Below are positions 34,734-46,153 of a DNA stretch of 64,000 nucleotides, piece by piece. Each line of letters opens with the position of its first letter. The stretch's first letter is position 1. The stretch covers positions 9,281,501-9,345,500 of the forward strand of contig NC_016458.1 in assembly GCF_000226115.1 (NCBI RefSeq). The letters are read 5' to 3'. The translations under genes and the position numbers were made by a program. This DNA is from Thermothielavioides terrestris NRRL 8126. Its lineage: Eukaryota > Ascomycota > Sordariomycetes > Sordariales > Chaetomiaceae. The notes under the pieces were generated by a model that did not search any database, had not been told where the DNA came from, and saw only the letters and a list, made by a program, of their open reading frames with translations.

Positions 34734-35267
34734 CTAGGCAGCAACGCACTCGATGCCCTTCCGCTCGCAGCGCTTGCAGGTGTCCTTGCGGACGCACGCG
34801 ACCTTCCTCCGGCGGCAGCGATCGCACGCCTTGATGGGCTTGCCGCCGCCGGCAAACGCGTCCTCGACGGAGCCGGAGCACGCGACGCCGGCCTTGTCGC
34901 ACCGCTCGCACGACGCGATCCGGTCGCACCGCGCCTTGGCCCGCCGGCAGTGCCGGCAGGCCGGGTACGTCGCCTTGAGGACGACGCGGCGGCGGGTGGG
35001 GGTGGCGGCCGCTTCGTTGTCGTTATCGTTGTTGTCGTTTTCCGAGGCCGCGCCGGCGGGCTCGTCGTCGTTGTTGTCGCCGCCTGCGGCGGCGGCGGTG
35101 GCGGCGGCTGCGGCTGCGGTGGCGGCGGTGCTGGCTTTCTTCGGCGTTGACTTGGTCACGCGGCCCGAGATGACGCCCTTGCGGGCCGGGGAGGGGCCGG
35201 TCAAGTCGATCGGGTCCGAGCCCGTTCCGGCGCCCGGGGCCGCGTCGGTCGGCTTAGTAGGCGCCAT
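34734..35267 (-). CDS. Small protein with two tandem Zn2Cys6 clusters
   Basis: The single-exon product has 177 aa. The first half is disordered (Ala, Asp and Asn runs). Two complete CX2CX6CX5CX2CX6C motifs follow: Cys104-Cys130 and Cys148-Cys174, each with the basic RRxK-type segment expected for binuclear zinc clusters. The chain ends three residues after the last cysteine, so there is no middle homology region or activation domain. Fungal Zn2Cys6 factors normally have one cluster near the N-terminus of a much longer chain. It may bind DNA as a compact double finger or act as a competitor; that is inference. Confidence 0.85.
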   Translation of the reverse strand: MAPTKPTDAAPGAGTGSDPIDLTGPSPARKGVISGRVTKSTPKKASTAATAAAAAATAAAAGGDNNDDEPAGAASENDNNDNDNEAAATPTRRRVVLKATYPACRHCRRAKARCDRIASCERCDKAGVACSGSVEDAFAGGGKPIKACDRCRRRKVACVRKDTCKRCERKGIECVAA

Positions 35268-38200
35268 TTTCGGTAATTCCGTATGTTGGATCGGTGCTTC
35301 CGCTCAGGTGGTCGGAGGTGATGTTGAGAGAAAAGAGCAGAGCCGACTGGTGACGAAAAGTGTTAAACCCGGGATATCTGGCACCGCGGCACGCGACGCG
35401 GGAGGAGGACAAATCGGTCTGAGTGCTTGTACATACCTCGCGTGGAGCAGACCGCGGGTGACTCTGATGGTGGGAAGTCGAGATCTGACCGAGTCTGCCA
35501 CAAGCTGTGATGCCCGACTGCATGGCAGGGAACCAAACGTCAGCAGCAGGGAGGGGAGATGAAGTAGGACTCGGAGTGAGCGGCGATTCCTACCGTACGC
35601 CAGAAGGAATTTCGCGAAGAGTCTCGCAGGGTGCTGTGACGGAGCCAGAGCCGATTTTGTCCACACTGATGGAAGGCTTCCGGCTATTGTCAGGAAACGC
35701 TTTCTCGACGAGAAGGGACATTCGAGAAGATGGACGAATGTGGCCGACTTACCCGACGGCGACCCCGGAGATGCTTGAGCGAAGGCCGATCCGAAAGTCG
35801 CTTCTTCCGTTGTCGACGTCAAAAATGTCGGGGAGCCAACGGAACGGGGCGGAGTTCACCGGAAGATGGGCGGAGAAAGAACGGCGTGGGCCGGAGTGTT
35901 CTGAACTCGACAGGTAGGTTTCCGGTCCTCACTACGGAAATCGGCGACCTGTCAAGGACGGATCTGCCAGAGCCTGCCGGTGTCAAAGCGGAGTATTTCG
36001 GTTGACAGCAAGAACCGGGAAAGGTCAAGGGATCCGAACTCCGGGAAGGGGCCCGCGAGCCCATGCTTGAACGGTTGTTCAAGTTGTCACTCTACTCCGG
36101 CATGTCTATGGGAAGGAAGACCTGCCATTCATTACACGCAACGGCAGCTTCGTTCACAGGAGATGGAAAAGGCGAAGTGTAAAGAGAGCATGTCTCTAGC
36201 ATACTATCAGTGTGCTACAGCAGAACTATAACGAGGAATGCGATGGTGCGTCGATACAAAGTGTGCTCTCCAGACACCTGACGCTCGACCAGGTCCTTTT
36301 CTGTGTCACCAAGAAGCAGCTATCAAACCGTGTTGCGGTCAGTTTGATCTTGGGAAGTATTCTTGTGCCTTCTCTCGGCACATTCTGGGAGTGACACCGC
36401 ACTCATGAGGAGTAGAATCAGGAGTTCTTCCTGCTCAATAATGATCAATGCTTCCTTTCTCTCCACCATTCAGCTCGATGGAACTGCAGTCAAGCACAGG
36501 GACTGCTGTCAAGCACAGTTCACAGAGTTGTGTTTGTTTGTGTATAAACCGGCTAGGACTATCAAGTTGTCAAAGACCCATAGTGAGCGCTGCGGTCGCA
36601 GTGGATCGGATCAAGTGGCAATTTGGCGGTGGTTGCTGTTCAAAACCCTTATCTTCCTTTCAACTACTAGCAGCACGGTGAGAAAGACAGTAAATATCAT
36701 GAAATACAAGGATGGGTCTGGGTATGAAAGTACCTGGTCGCTGTCGTGATCTCCCTGGTCCTACCATTCTGGCACCAAGTGCCAGATATCCCTCCATTTT
36801 TTTCTCGAGGGCGTGATGTTGCCCGCATACCGCATACACTTTAAACACCCAACGAGTGCTTTGAGAAACAGAGAGAGTCCGACATTTTTTTTTCTCCTTT
36901 CTTTTTTTTTATCATTTTTGTTTTAAAAGTATTTTATTCATTCATTCATTATTACTTTGCTCAATGTTTATTTATTTTTTATTTATTTATTTTCTTATTT
37001 TTGGTTTGGTCTATTGATACACACACTTCCCATTCCCATTTTTTGGGGGGTTGTTTGCATGACTCGGTACGTTGCTGAGCCACAGACGGAAGACGGCACC
37101 TGGCCGGAGAGAGAGCAAGTTGTGAACTGCCCTTTGACACGTGAATTTCGACCTCGACACCGCATCCAGCGCCAATCTCGAGCACCATTTCCCCTGCGGA
37201 ATGACGTATGTCGCCCTTGAACGCTGCCCAGCAATGCCACGACATGACAGACGGAAGGCAACGCGGGGTCAGGGGGTCAGTTGGAGGGAGGGGAGGAAGC
37301 GGAAACGCGACAAAGGGGGCAGGGCTCCGGGGGAACGAGAGAAGCCATTCCAGTGCTACCTTCATTACTCAGCGTTGCCGTGGAACAGGGAAGAACCATG
37401 TGAAAGGGAGTCCCGACAGGCGGTCACGAAGCTTCCATCGTTTCGCGTCGAAAGAGGAGGGAGGGAGGGGGGCCCGCTCAGGGCCGCTCCACCGGGGCCG
37501 CCGAGGGTCGGCGCCCGCCCCCATCCTGTTGCTACACTTCGGCGCTTCAGAGCCAGTGACGTCGTTCTGCTCCAGACCGCTGCGAGAAAACGGCCTCCGG
37601 TTCCAAACACAGCAGGCACAAGGCCACAAGCGGCAGAGCACACAGACGAGCCGACGGTGGGGCGTTGGTCAGCATCGCGTCATTGGAGGGGGAGGGAGAG
37701 TGGGAAGGGTGGAAGAGGGGGAAGAGGGGGGGGGGGGGAGGGGAAGAGTTTAGTGTCGTGTATCCGTAATAAAGGGCCTAAGAGCCCAGCGGCTGCTGCG
37801 GTAGCGGTTAATCTGATAAAATGCCCTCATCCTTGAGTCGAGCGGCGGCCAACCAATGGAGGAGGGCAGGGCGGGCGAGTGGGAGAGTGGGCATTAGCGT
37901 GGCCTTCCGTGGGAAGCGAGTTAGCGTGTTGGTCGCGTCAAAATTTTGGTGGACTCTGGCGAGCCGCGCCCCGGAGAGTCGAAGACGTGGCAGTGGGACA
38001 ACGTTGCCCTCGCGTCTATCCCTTTTGGGGAATGCCGTGGAGGCGTGGAAACACTAAGGCCAACTTTTTTTTTCTCGCCGACTTCGCGAGGGGGTTGAGA
38101 TGGGGGCTGAGCACTCTGGCTTTACCCGCCCTTTCGGAGGGCCCTTTGACGGGTGTCGCCCTCGGCTCGTGCCGGACGACAGAGATGTGACTGGTGATAA

Positions 38201-39976
38201 CCATGGACCTCAAGGTTTGGCGGTCAGGTGCTACCTGTCGTTTTCCCGCTATCGCCCGGCGCTGCAACGACCAATTGCCGTGGCCGAAACGGCGCTGGTG
38301 CGGGAGCACAAGATAACCGTGGAGGGCATGTTGATGCCCAAAGCGTGGTCACGCTGGGACGGTGTGACACCTCTCCGAAGCTGGCGTTCAGGCAGATGGA
38401 GGCTCCTGTCGTCATGTGAGCACGATGTCCATCCGGGGTTCGCTGGGGATGAGGAAGGCGCGGGATCTTTGCAGGCCAGCACCTGGACATCGGCCGTAAA
38501 ACAAGGCCTGAAACAAGCTATCCCGGCTCGACCATGGGCGTAGGATGTCAGCCTGGGTCGGTGACGATCTGGGATTTGCGTCTGTGGATGGGACCCAACT
38601 GGGGAATCGGTGTTTGCCTTTTTGTCCCGAAACAGTGGCCTGCGGGACAGGACATTGAGGCTTCCGTGTCACCCCAACTTGGCAGCAGCTCTGAAGATGC
38701 CGGGGACACAAGGAAGCTCCTTACTGTGTAGTCACCGCAAAGGGCCCCTGGCGATGGCCTTTTGACGGTTTTGGCGGTAGAAGAAGCCGGGACCGCCGGC
38801 GCATGGGAATATGAGAGTGAAGTCAAGTCTTTTGTCGGTGCCAAGGCACCGGACGCATCCGTCCCAAGCACTGGGGCCAAGGAGGAACAACCCGTCCCGT
38901 CCGTTGGTGCGGCAAAGAAGCGCCGCTAACCATGCCGAGTTCCGGGAACACAGCGTCTCGGTTCGCTTGCGCAGTTTTAGAGCCCATCCGCCAAAAACTG
39001 GGAATGCTACTGGCTCCACGGAATGCCCATGAAATTGAAGCTGGCGCTTGATGCCGGGTTTTGACGGCTGCTGTCTCATCATGGCTTCCGAAGGGACGGA
39101 AACGGGATGGGGGGAATGGGGGCAGTTGGTCGGCGGACGCAGATGCCGATCTCGCACTCAACGAGGAAGCTGTATGGAAGGATCAGGCCGTCGTAGCGAC
39201 CGTTTTGGCGAATGCTCGCTGCGTAGTAGTGCCCCAAACTGCCCTAAACGGGGCGGGGATGACGACAGATTCGACGACCCGTCAATACGGGCTCGCGATA
39301 GGCGCCATGCATGCAATCACTGCCGCGGGTTCCCCACTGACGACGTGCATTCCTGGCGCCTGGGAAAGGACGCCAGCGAGCTGGCACGGTCACGCCACCG
39401 GCAACCAAAGCTGGCGGTTCCATCGGCCACCAGTATGTGTCCCGCAGGAGGCACGGGGAGGCAACTTTGGTGGAACATGTGGGGTCCCAGCGTGGACCGG
39501 CGCTCGGTGCACCTTATGCGCCCCATGCAGGTTAGCGGCTGAGGGCCTCGACAGCCCAAGAGGGACATCCGGGCACCGTCGAACCGAGAGCGACCGCCAT
39601 ACGGTTCACGGCGTGCACATGGGGCCCCGGGTTCCACAAGGGCTCGAGAGTTGGGCTCCCGCTGCCATCAGGATCGCGCGCGCGAGGATCTTGTCGCTGG
39701 CGGTCTGTCTTGGGAAGAAGGATAAATAGCTCGCTGACCGACCGACTTGTTGCTGACGGACTTGTCTTGCCCGCTGCTTGGTTGTTGCCGAACACATCGG
39801 AAACCAGTGAGGCCCGAGCGAAAGAGCACCCGACACTGCACTCCTCACTCCAAGCCTCCCGAGATACCTACCCGTACCAGATCCGAGTAGGTTCGCTGGC
39901 TAGCACGTTCACGGTGCTGCGTCTTTTTACCATAACACTGACAACTATTAGGAGAACCTCAAGGAGCGCTCCAGCT
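35268..39976. other. Long gene-poor stretch
   Basis: Nearly 4.7 kb without a gene I can support. It includes a T-rich, low-complexity patch at about 36,880-37,020 with ATTC and TTTA repeats, and a G-rich stretch near 37,680-37,745. Short frames on both strands have no protein-like composition. GATAAATAG at 39,721-39,729 may be the TATA box of the next gene, and 39,887-39,951 has the form of a leader intron (GTAGGT...CTGAC...TTAG). Confidence 0.45.
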
Positions 39977-40226
39977 ATGGGCGTAGGTGGTCTCCCGTGA
40001 GCGCGCGTAGTCGGTTGTGAGCTGAGCAGTTTCGCAGTTCCAATCTGGCGACGTCGTCCGCCTCCGCGGTTCCACGGTGGTCTACAAGGTTGTCGCGGTC
40101 AACGGGAGCCTGGTGACAATCCTGGTCTCGAACCCGCAGCCCGACGGCCAGTATCTGCCCTTCAATTCGACGGCGCTGCAGACGGTGGACGAATCGCGGC
40201 TCGAGCGGGCCGACGATGTAGCTTGA
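39977..40226 (+). CDS. 64-aa hypothetical protein with a 6-nt first coding exon
   Basis: The second exon (40,038-40,226) encodes a compact, protein-like sequence: FQSGDVVRLRGSTVVYKVV near the start, then NPQPDGQYLPF and a TVDESRLERADDVA tail before TGA. It has no ATG of its own. ATGGGC at 39,977-39,982 followed by a GTAGGT donor joins it in frame through a 55-nt intron with a TTTCGCAG acceptor, giving MGFQSGD... The strand pattern (GDxVRLxGS..VY.VVAV) suggests a small beta-barrel. An alternative donor at 39,997 joins an upstream frame in phase as well, so the N-terminus is not certain. Function unknown. Confidence 0.6.
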
Positions 40227-41476
40227 GCCGAGCTTGAGCCGGGCTTTGGGCCGCGTCAGCAGCCGGATCGCTGGGGTGGCGTCCTTTTCCTTGATATCCC
40301 TTGAGAGCAGGTCTTTCTTAGAGAAGGTGGCATGCATCGTTTGGTTTCCTGGAAGCGCGGCGCAGAGAGGGTCTCTAGCTTCACAGCTCAACACATATCG
40401 CTCATGCCGACGTTGTTGTTTTTGGTTGTTGTTGTTGTTGACGCTTAACATCCGGCGTCAGTAGGCTTGTGGCATTTACTCATGCCGACGGACGGCTGGA
40501 ACGCACGGCATCTCGGGGGGGAGCTCATAGACAATACCTTATAGAGTACCTAGGTATCCAACTCCAGCCACTTGCAGACGCCGGCTTCCCCGCATTTCCA
40601 ATCTCCATGATGCGTTGGTGATCGGTCTCGATGGGTCAGGTAACACCGCATGGCTCGGCACCAAAGGAGACCGAAGCATGCGGGAGCTCCCGTTTTAGCG
40701 TATATGGGCAGCCGCGGGCAGCCGGATCCGAATCGGGTTGAGGTGGCTTGCAAACCCGGGCCGGGCAATGATGGCTCGGACGGCGGCAGAGGCAGCGGCG
40801 TAAACAGAGATGGCCGGAATGACCAGACACGGTGCGAAAGCTCCCAAGCTTGTTAGATTAGGCTGCAGTGATCACCTCAGGCTTGGAAGTGAGCCACTCG
40901 GGCAAGGCAGCAGCGGTGTCAGGCCACTCTTTCCTGATAAGGCGAGATCGAAAGCTGTGCCGACTGCAGCAGCTGAGCAACACGACCTTGCAGCACCTAA
41001 TGCAGCTTTGAGGCCCTGGCGATTGGGCAATTGGAGCAGGTGCAGCACCGCCGGCCGGCAGCCAGTCACCTCGGGCGGTCCTGGTTCCGGCGCTGCCCTC
41101 GGCAGAACAAAACCGGGCCCGGGTTCCGCAGTTCTCTCCGCAGTGCCGGGAAACTGCGTGGGTCGTGAATGCCCTCACAATGACTGGGGAGCGAGAGCTG
41201 GAAAGAAGATGATTCTGTCTTGGTCTATGGATGATGAATCAACTGCTGAGCGGTCCGACAACCACTATGATCCTCGCATTCTACCAGCCTGTTTCCCGGC
41301 TGCCCTCGCAGCTGCTGATGTCCAAAACAACCGAACTGCCCGATTCTGAAACACAACCCCAACCAACTCCTCGTCAAAAAAAAAAAAAAAAAAAAAAGTC
41401 ATTCTACTACCCACATCACCTTCCGCAGCTGCGCCTCAAGTCGCCTCTCCAATACGACAACCGGCATGCGCCATTT
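40227..41476. other. Intergenic, with poly(A) run
   Basis: No gene that I can support. A run of 22 A lies at 41,376-41,397, just beyond the 3' end of the minus-strand gene at 41,477. Confidence 0.4.
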
Positions 41477-43357
41477 TCACCACACTGTCTCTGGAGTCCG
41501 TGAACGACTCCTCCTCGAACCAACCGGGCTCACACTCCTCGCATCCGGATCATTGCCAGGATGTCTTCCCGGGCCATTCCGCGGTATAGTGCCGCCTATC
41601 ACATCCCGATACTTCTTTTGGCGCAGCTCGGCGAGTGCGCCGCCGTCGTCGGCCCAGAAGATGCGCTCATCGGCCCACTCAGCACCGTCGGGCACAAGGA
41701 CCGCAACATGCACGTCCCGGCCCCGGGGACGCGGCCCTGTGAGCGGGGAGCCCAGCGTCACGGACCGGACACTCTCCCCATCGGTTGTCAAGGATAGATC
41801 GACAGAGCCAGAAGACGCCGTCTCAAGCACCGACCGGCTGGCGTGGAGGAGAGCCAGGAACTGCGGAATCGTGGCAACCACCCCGTCCGACACGTGGACA
41901 TAATCCTTGGCCACCCTCTGCGCGATCCTGACGCGACGACCCGCGACGGCTGGCGCCCCGGCCGCCCTCAGCGCGCTCCTCTCCCTGCGTCGCGCAGCAG
42001 CCCCATCCTGAGCCCTCCTCCCCCTCCTCGCCCTCCCCGGCCTCCCGCCATCGTCGCCACGACGACCCGAGTCTCGACCCCCCGGCACCGCGTGCTCCAC
42101 CATCCGCAACACCCTCTCGACCAGCATGACCCGCGCATACCTCGGCCGCCCGCCGCGCCGCGCAGCCGCCAGCGCGGACCAGCAGAACCGGCCGCTGGCC
42201 GGTGAGTGCCACAGCACGTCCTTCTTCAGCCCCGCGTCCACGCGCATCCGCACCAGGATCTGCCGCGGCACGTCCTCCATCGCGGCCACGGGGCGGATGC
42301 GCGCGACCCGCTCTGCCGCCGCCGCCCGGGCGCCGCCGCGCGCCTCCACGTCCACGTCCACCTCGAACAGCGTGATGCTCCCGTACGGGCTGTCCTCGGA
42401 CCAGGTCAGCACGGTGAGGTTGCGCGCGGCGCTGCCGCCGACGTATTTGGCCGTGTCGAAGAGCTCGCTCTCGAGCTGGGCGAGGACCCGCGGCGCGGGG
42501 GCGGGGGCAGGGACGGGGGCGGCGGTGATGGGGACCAGCAGCTGGCGCTCGGCGCGGTCGAGGAAGTGGGCGAGCAGCTTGGGCGAGTGCGACTTGTTGA
42601 GCAGCGGCCGGGCGAGCTTGCCGACGCCTTTGATCTTGACGCCCTTGCGTTCCGTCTCGAGCTCAGCGAGGGCGTCGACGAACTCTTCGCGGCGAGAGGG
42701 CACACTGAACGGGGCTCGCGGCTTGATGGCGTGCGCGGCGTAGCCCGGGCAGTGGAGGAAGCCTGGCGGAGCAGCGGCCGGGGTGTCAGAGGAGGTGCTG
42801 GAGCTGGACATGGGATAGTCGTCGTCACTGGGATCATGGGGCGGAGGCGGCGGCGACAGCGGCGGCGGCGGCGGGCGCATTGGGTCCTGCGGCTGCGGGG
42901 GCGTGGTGTCAGAGGAAGGGGGGCTTGGCGGCAGACGCGGGACTTCGGGCGGCGGCGGCCCTGGTCGAGGGAGGTTCGAAGATTTCGGGCCGTTGCCGCG
43001 GTCTCCAGCGCCGCTCACGGCGTTTAGGGCCCGCAGGGCTTCCGCGGTCGGTCGCGTGTGGAAGCTGCCAGAGCTTCCGGAGCTACTAACGCTACCAGAG
43101 CTGCGAGGCCTAGACGAGATCGGTGGGAGCGAGTCTAAGAAGCGGCGGGGGTCTCCCCAGAAAAGGTCGGCGAACAGACGACGCGGGTCAATGTTCTCAC
43201 CGCCTTCGGGGTAGGGCGGTTGACCCGGATCCGGCGCAGTGAACTTTTGATCGACGTTGATACGAGGCACCGTGTGGGAGGGGGAGTCCGGAGCTTGACT
43301 CCGGCGGCGGTTCATGTTGCCGGGTGTGTTTCGATAAGGCGATGCTTCTCTGGGCAA
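41477..43357 (-). CDS. Hypothetical proline-rich protein (626 aa)
   Basis: A long single frame. Residues of about 1-190 are disordered and rich in Pro and Ser, with poly-Pro runs that could bind SH3 or WW domains. Residues of about 190-420 look folded (CPGYAAHAIKPRAPFSVPSR, LLVPITAAPVPAPAPAP, DTAKYVGGSAARNLTVLTW). An Arg/Gly-rich segment near 430-480 looks unnatural and may hide a small intron or frameshift. A final folded part (VHVSDGVVATIPQFLALLHA) follows. A second ATG (MNRRRSQ, 14 codons in) may be the true start. I recognise no family. Confidence 0.65.
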   Translation of the reverse strand: MPREASPYRNTPGNMNRRRSQAPDSPSHTVPRINVDQKFTAPDPGQPPYPEGGENIDPRRLFADLFWGDPRRFLDSLPPISSRPRSSGSVSSSGSSGSFHTRPTAEALRALNAVSGAGDRGNGPKSSNLPRPGPPPPEVPRLPPSPPSSDTTPPQPQDPMRPPPPPLSPPPPPHDPSDDDYPMSSSSTSSDTPAAAPPGFLHCPGYAAHAIKPRAPFSVPSRREEFVDALAELETERKGVKIKGVGKLARPLLNKSHSPKLLAHFLDRAERQLLVPITAAPVPAPAPAPRVLAQLESELFDTAKYVGGSAARNLTVLTWSEDSPYGSITLFEVDVDVEARGGARAAAAERVARIRPVAAMEDVPRQILVRMRVDAGLKKDVLWHSPASGRFCWSALAAARRGGRPRYARVMLVERVLRMVEHAVPGGRDSGRRGDDGGRPGRARRGRRAQDGAAARRRERSALRAAGAPAVAGRRVRIAQRVAKDYVHVSDGVVATIPQFLALLHASRSVLETASSGSVDLSLTTDGESVRSVTLGSPLTGPRPRGRDVHVAVLVPDGAEWADERIFWADDGGALAELRQKKYRDVIGGTIPRNGPGRHPGNDPDARSVSPVGSRRSRSRTPETVW

Positions 43358-44332
43358 AGGCGGCTTGATGGAGCGGGCAAGGCGCGTCGGCTTCGGAGTG
43401 AAAGGGGTGTCGCTGCGGAAGATTGCACCGACGGGTTGAAGAAGAGTGCATGCCGCATCACCATCTTATAGACATGTCTTTGGCGCCGAGTCTCCTCGAG
43501 GCCGCCCCGGAGTAAGGTCAAGACATGTTCGCGCGGTCATGTCAACGTCGTCCGGCATCCCAGAAGCGGCGGCGGCATGTAAGTTGATTGGCTGGTTTTG
43601 GCGTGTCGCTAGAGCCGCCGCCGTGTTGGGCAGGCAGTGTTGGCTGGTGGCCAGGCCGTGGCCCGGGGTCCACGCAGCAGCGCTTTGCAGGACTGGCATT
43701 CGTCTTTCGACAGCGCAGAGATGACCTGCAGGCCGGCCGCGTCGGGGCACCCATATTGAAAAGGCGTATCGAACTGCCTTAGCCTGGCGTTCCGCTTCAA
43801 CCCGGTTCGGAAACAGGTCTCACATTTGAAACACTGGCAGCCCCCGAGGCTTCTTTCTTTACCTGCGCGCCGGGTATCAGGTCCTTTGCGTTGTTGGTAA
43901 TTTGCACCTTGTGATTCGCGAGTTCAGCGCCCAAGCAGTCCAACGGGCTGTGGTGTGGTTGTGGTCTGGGAAAGCTGACCGTGCAAGCCTGCGCGTTCAC
44001 GTGAAGGCTTGCGGGTGCGCGTCGGATGCTGGATGGGGATCGTGCATGCATGAAACTATCGGCTTGCATATCCTCCGGCGAGTCGGGTCAGACATTCCAT
44101 CCATGCTCGTCCAGAGCTGCGTTTGCTGCTGGCGGTGCCGCGGAGCGCCGCCCTAACCCTGACTCTGCGTCTTTGGAAACGCGCCCTTGCTTTTCTGATC
44201 AGGAATCCCCTCCGCCATTGGCCTGCAGCAGTTGCTGCCTGGAGCGGGCAGCGCTGGCCTTTTGCGCGATGATGGATGATTCCAGCCTTGATCGAAGAAT
44301 CAACATGCTGCAACTTCGATGACGGCTGATTT
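43358..44332. other. Divergent intergenic region
   Basis: This separates the minus-strand proline-rich gene from the plus-strand metalloprotease gene. No gene seen. Confidence 0.4.
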
Positions 44333-45730
44333 ATGCAGTGCAAAATGTCCCCGTCCTGCCCACACCGCCATCTGCAGCTTGATGTCTCATCGCATGCGGC
44401 GGAAGCCGGCTTCCAGCGTCTTCCGTTGGCCAAGCGGCAAGCGGCGACGACGCCGGCAGGTCGCGCAGGTACAGAAGACGCAGTCGCCGAACACGCCCGC
44501 CTGGAAGCCCTGTTCCCCGGGCCGCTCGTGCTGCCGGGTGACGCGCTGGCCGTGGACCCGAAAGAGCCGCCCCAGAGCCTGCGGTCGTGGATCCAGGACA
44601 ACATGCGAAACCCCGTCACGCAACGCAGGAAGACCATCTACGTCGTTCCCGCGCCGCAGGTCGGCCCCGCCGTCTCGAAAACCGTCAGCTCGTGGACCGT
44701 GCCGTCACCGTCGCGCGCCGCCTCGCTGAAGGGGAAATGCGAGGCGCCTGATGTCGAGCTCGTGCGCCAGTATCTCGAGGCATTCTACTACCCGCTTCCT
44801 GTCCGCCTGCTGCCCAAGGAGGTGCGCCTTGTGCCCTGGACGGGGGGCAACGCAGCGGGCAGGTCGAAAAAGCAACAGGATGGACCACAATACATCGGCC
44901 TGCAAGTCGGCGGCATTGTCACGCGCATCACCACACGTCGTTGCCCGGATGGCGCCTTCGGGCGGCAGTTAAGACTAAGCAACATACTGGACGCCGCCCT
45001 TGACGCGCTACCTGACGATGCATACGCGCTCGTCATGCTCGTCGCTCACGACACGTACGAGGACGAGCATGACGACTTCTGCTGCGGCCTGGCTTATGGC
45101 GGCAGCCGCATCGCCGTCGTGTCTTTCGCGCGCTACCACCCCTTGCTGGATGAAGCTGCGGGCGTAGATCGGGACCATGCGTGGCCGTTCGCGCACTGCG
45201 CGGCATTCGTCGAGCGTCTCTGCAGGGGTGCGGCAGCGGCAGGATCGAGGAAAAAGCGCAAGGTCGACAATTCGCAGGTCACAACGGCCGCGCAACCCTT
45301 GGCGGACATCATCAAGAAAACCCTTGAGGCAGGGGCGCGTAGCGACGGCGACCTCAGCGCACTCTGGCTATCCCGCGTGGCACGCACCGTCGCGCACGAG
45401 GTGGGCCACTGCTTTTGTCTCACCCACTGCCGCTACTACGCGTGTTCGATGCAGAGCACGACCTGCGTGGCCGAGGACCTGCGCCAGCCGCCCTACCTCT
45501 GCCCCGTCTGCCTGGCCAAGCTCACCCGCGCCGTCCGGGATGTTTCGAAGGGTGCATTCGACGAGACGAGGTTTCTCATTGAGAGATACACCACGCTGGC
45601 CCGGTTCTGCAAGCAATGGGAGCGTGCCGCGATGTTCGCCGGCTACCGCTGCTGGCTGGAGAAGAGGATTGATGCACTGCAGGGCGGGTTGCCTGCCGAG
45701 CGAGATCTTGGCAATCAAGAGTTGTTTTGA
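44333..45730 (+). CDS. Archaemetzincin-type zinc metalloprotease
   Basis: The single exon encodes 465 aa. The active site reads HEVGHCFCLTHC (His355, Glu356, His359, His365), followed by YYAC, the Met373 of the Met-turn, and CPVC (Cys390, Cys393). This is the archaemetzincin signature HExxHxxGxxH-C-x4-C-x-M...CxxC, found in AMZ1/AMZ2 proteins. One deviation: the usual Gly of HExxHxxG is Cys362. Residues 1-60 are divergent and the ATG may be 44,333 or 44,345. There is no signal peptide, so a cytosolic or nuclear aminopeptidase-like role is likely. A basic KKRKV patch at about residue 306 resembles a nuclear localisation signal. Confidence 0.9.
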   Translation: MQCKMSPSCPHRHLQLDVSSHAAEAGFQRLPLAKRQAATTPAGRAGTEDAVAEHARLEALFPGPLVLPGDALAVDPKEPPQSLRSWIQDNMRNPVTQRRKTIYVVPAPQVGPAVSKTVSSWTVPSPSRAASLKGKCEAPDVELVRQYLEAFYYPLPVRLLPKEVRLVPWTGGNAAGRSKKQQDGPQYIGLQVGGIVTRITTRRCPDGAFGRQLRLSNILDAALDALPDDAYALVMLVAHDTYEDEHDDFCCGLAYGGSRIAVVSFARYHPLLDEAAGVDRDHAWPFAHCAAFVERLCRGAAAAGSRKKRKVDNSQVTTAAQPLADIIKKTLEAGARSDGDLSALWLSRVARTVAHEVGHCFCLTHCRYYACSMQSTTCVAEDLRQPPYLCPVCLAKLTRAVRDVSKGAFDETRFLIERYTTLARFCKQWERAAMFAGYRCWLEKRIDALQGGLPAERDLGNQELF

Positions 45731-46153
45731 AGTGACTCGCCAATTCTTTCGGCGCGGGACCGGCTTGTCGCGGTTTGCGGAGGCTCACGGATAACCGACA
45801 ACACCGAGCGCGCCCTATTCGCGACAAGTCGGGAGCGCCACATGCACTTCCCCTCCTCAGCCAATATCCACTCCGTTTTGCCCAAGAAGGTTGTGCGGAG
45901 ATCGTTGAGTCAACGCCAAGGTCGCGCTACGTAGGTGGGGAAACAAGTTATCGCGACCGTATCGGGACCGCGAGCACTGGGCTGCGCAGTTGACTCAAGG
46001 GACGGGATCAGCGCATAGTCGGACCCGCGAAAATGCATCAGCTATATATCTTCGTCCGTGGGTTCCGGTCCCTACGAGTCCCCGATCTCCCAAGCTCCCC
46101 GTCCACTGCCAGAAAGTTCGTACTCTCCCAACGGAACTGTATCGAGACGCACC
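45731..46153. other. Intergenic, promoter of the egt2-like gene
   Basis: Nothing coding is seen; an in-frame upstream ATG at 46,058 would extend the next protein by 32 residues. Confidence 0.4.

Noticed and set aside
40120..40145. Reverse-strand B-box match (GGTTCGAGAC)
   Set aside because: It lies within the coding exon of the 64-aa gene and has no tRNA structure around it.
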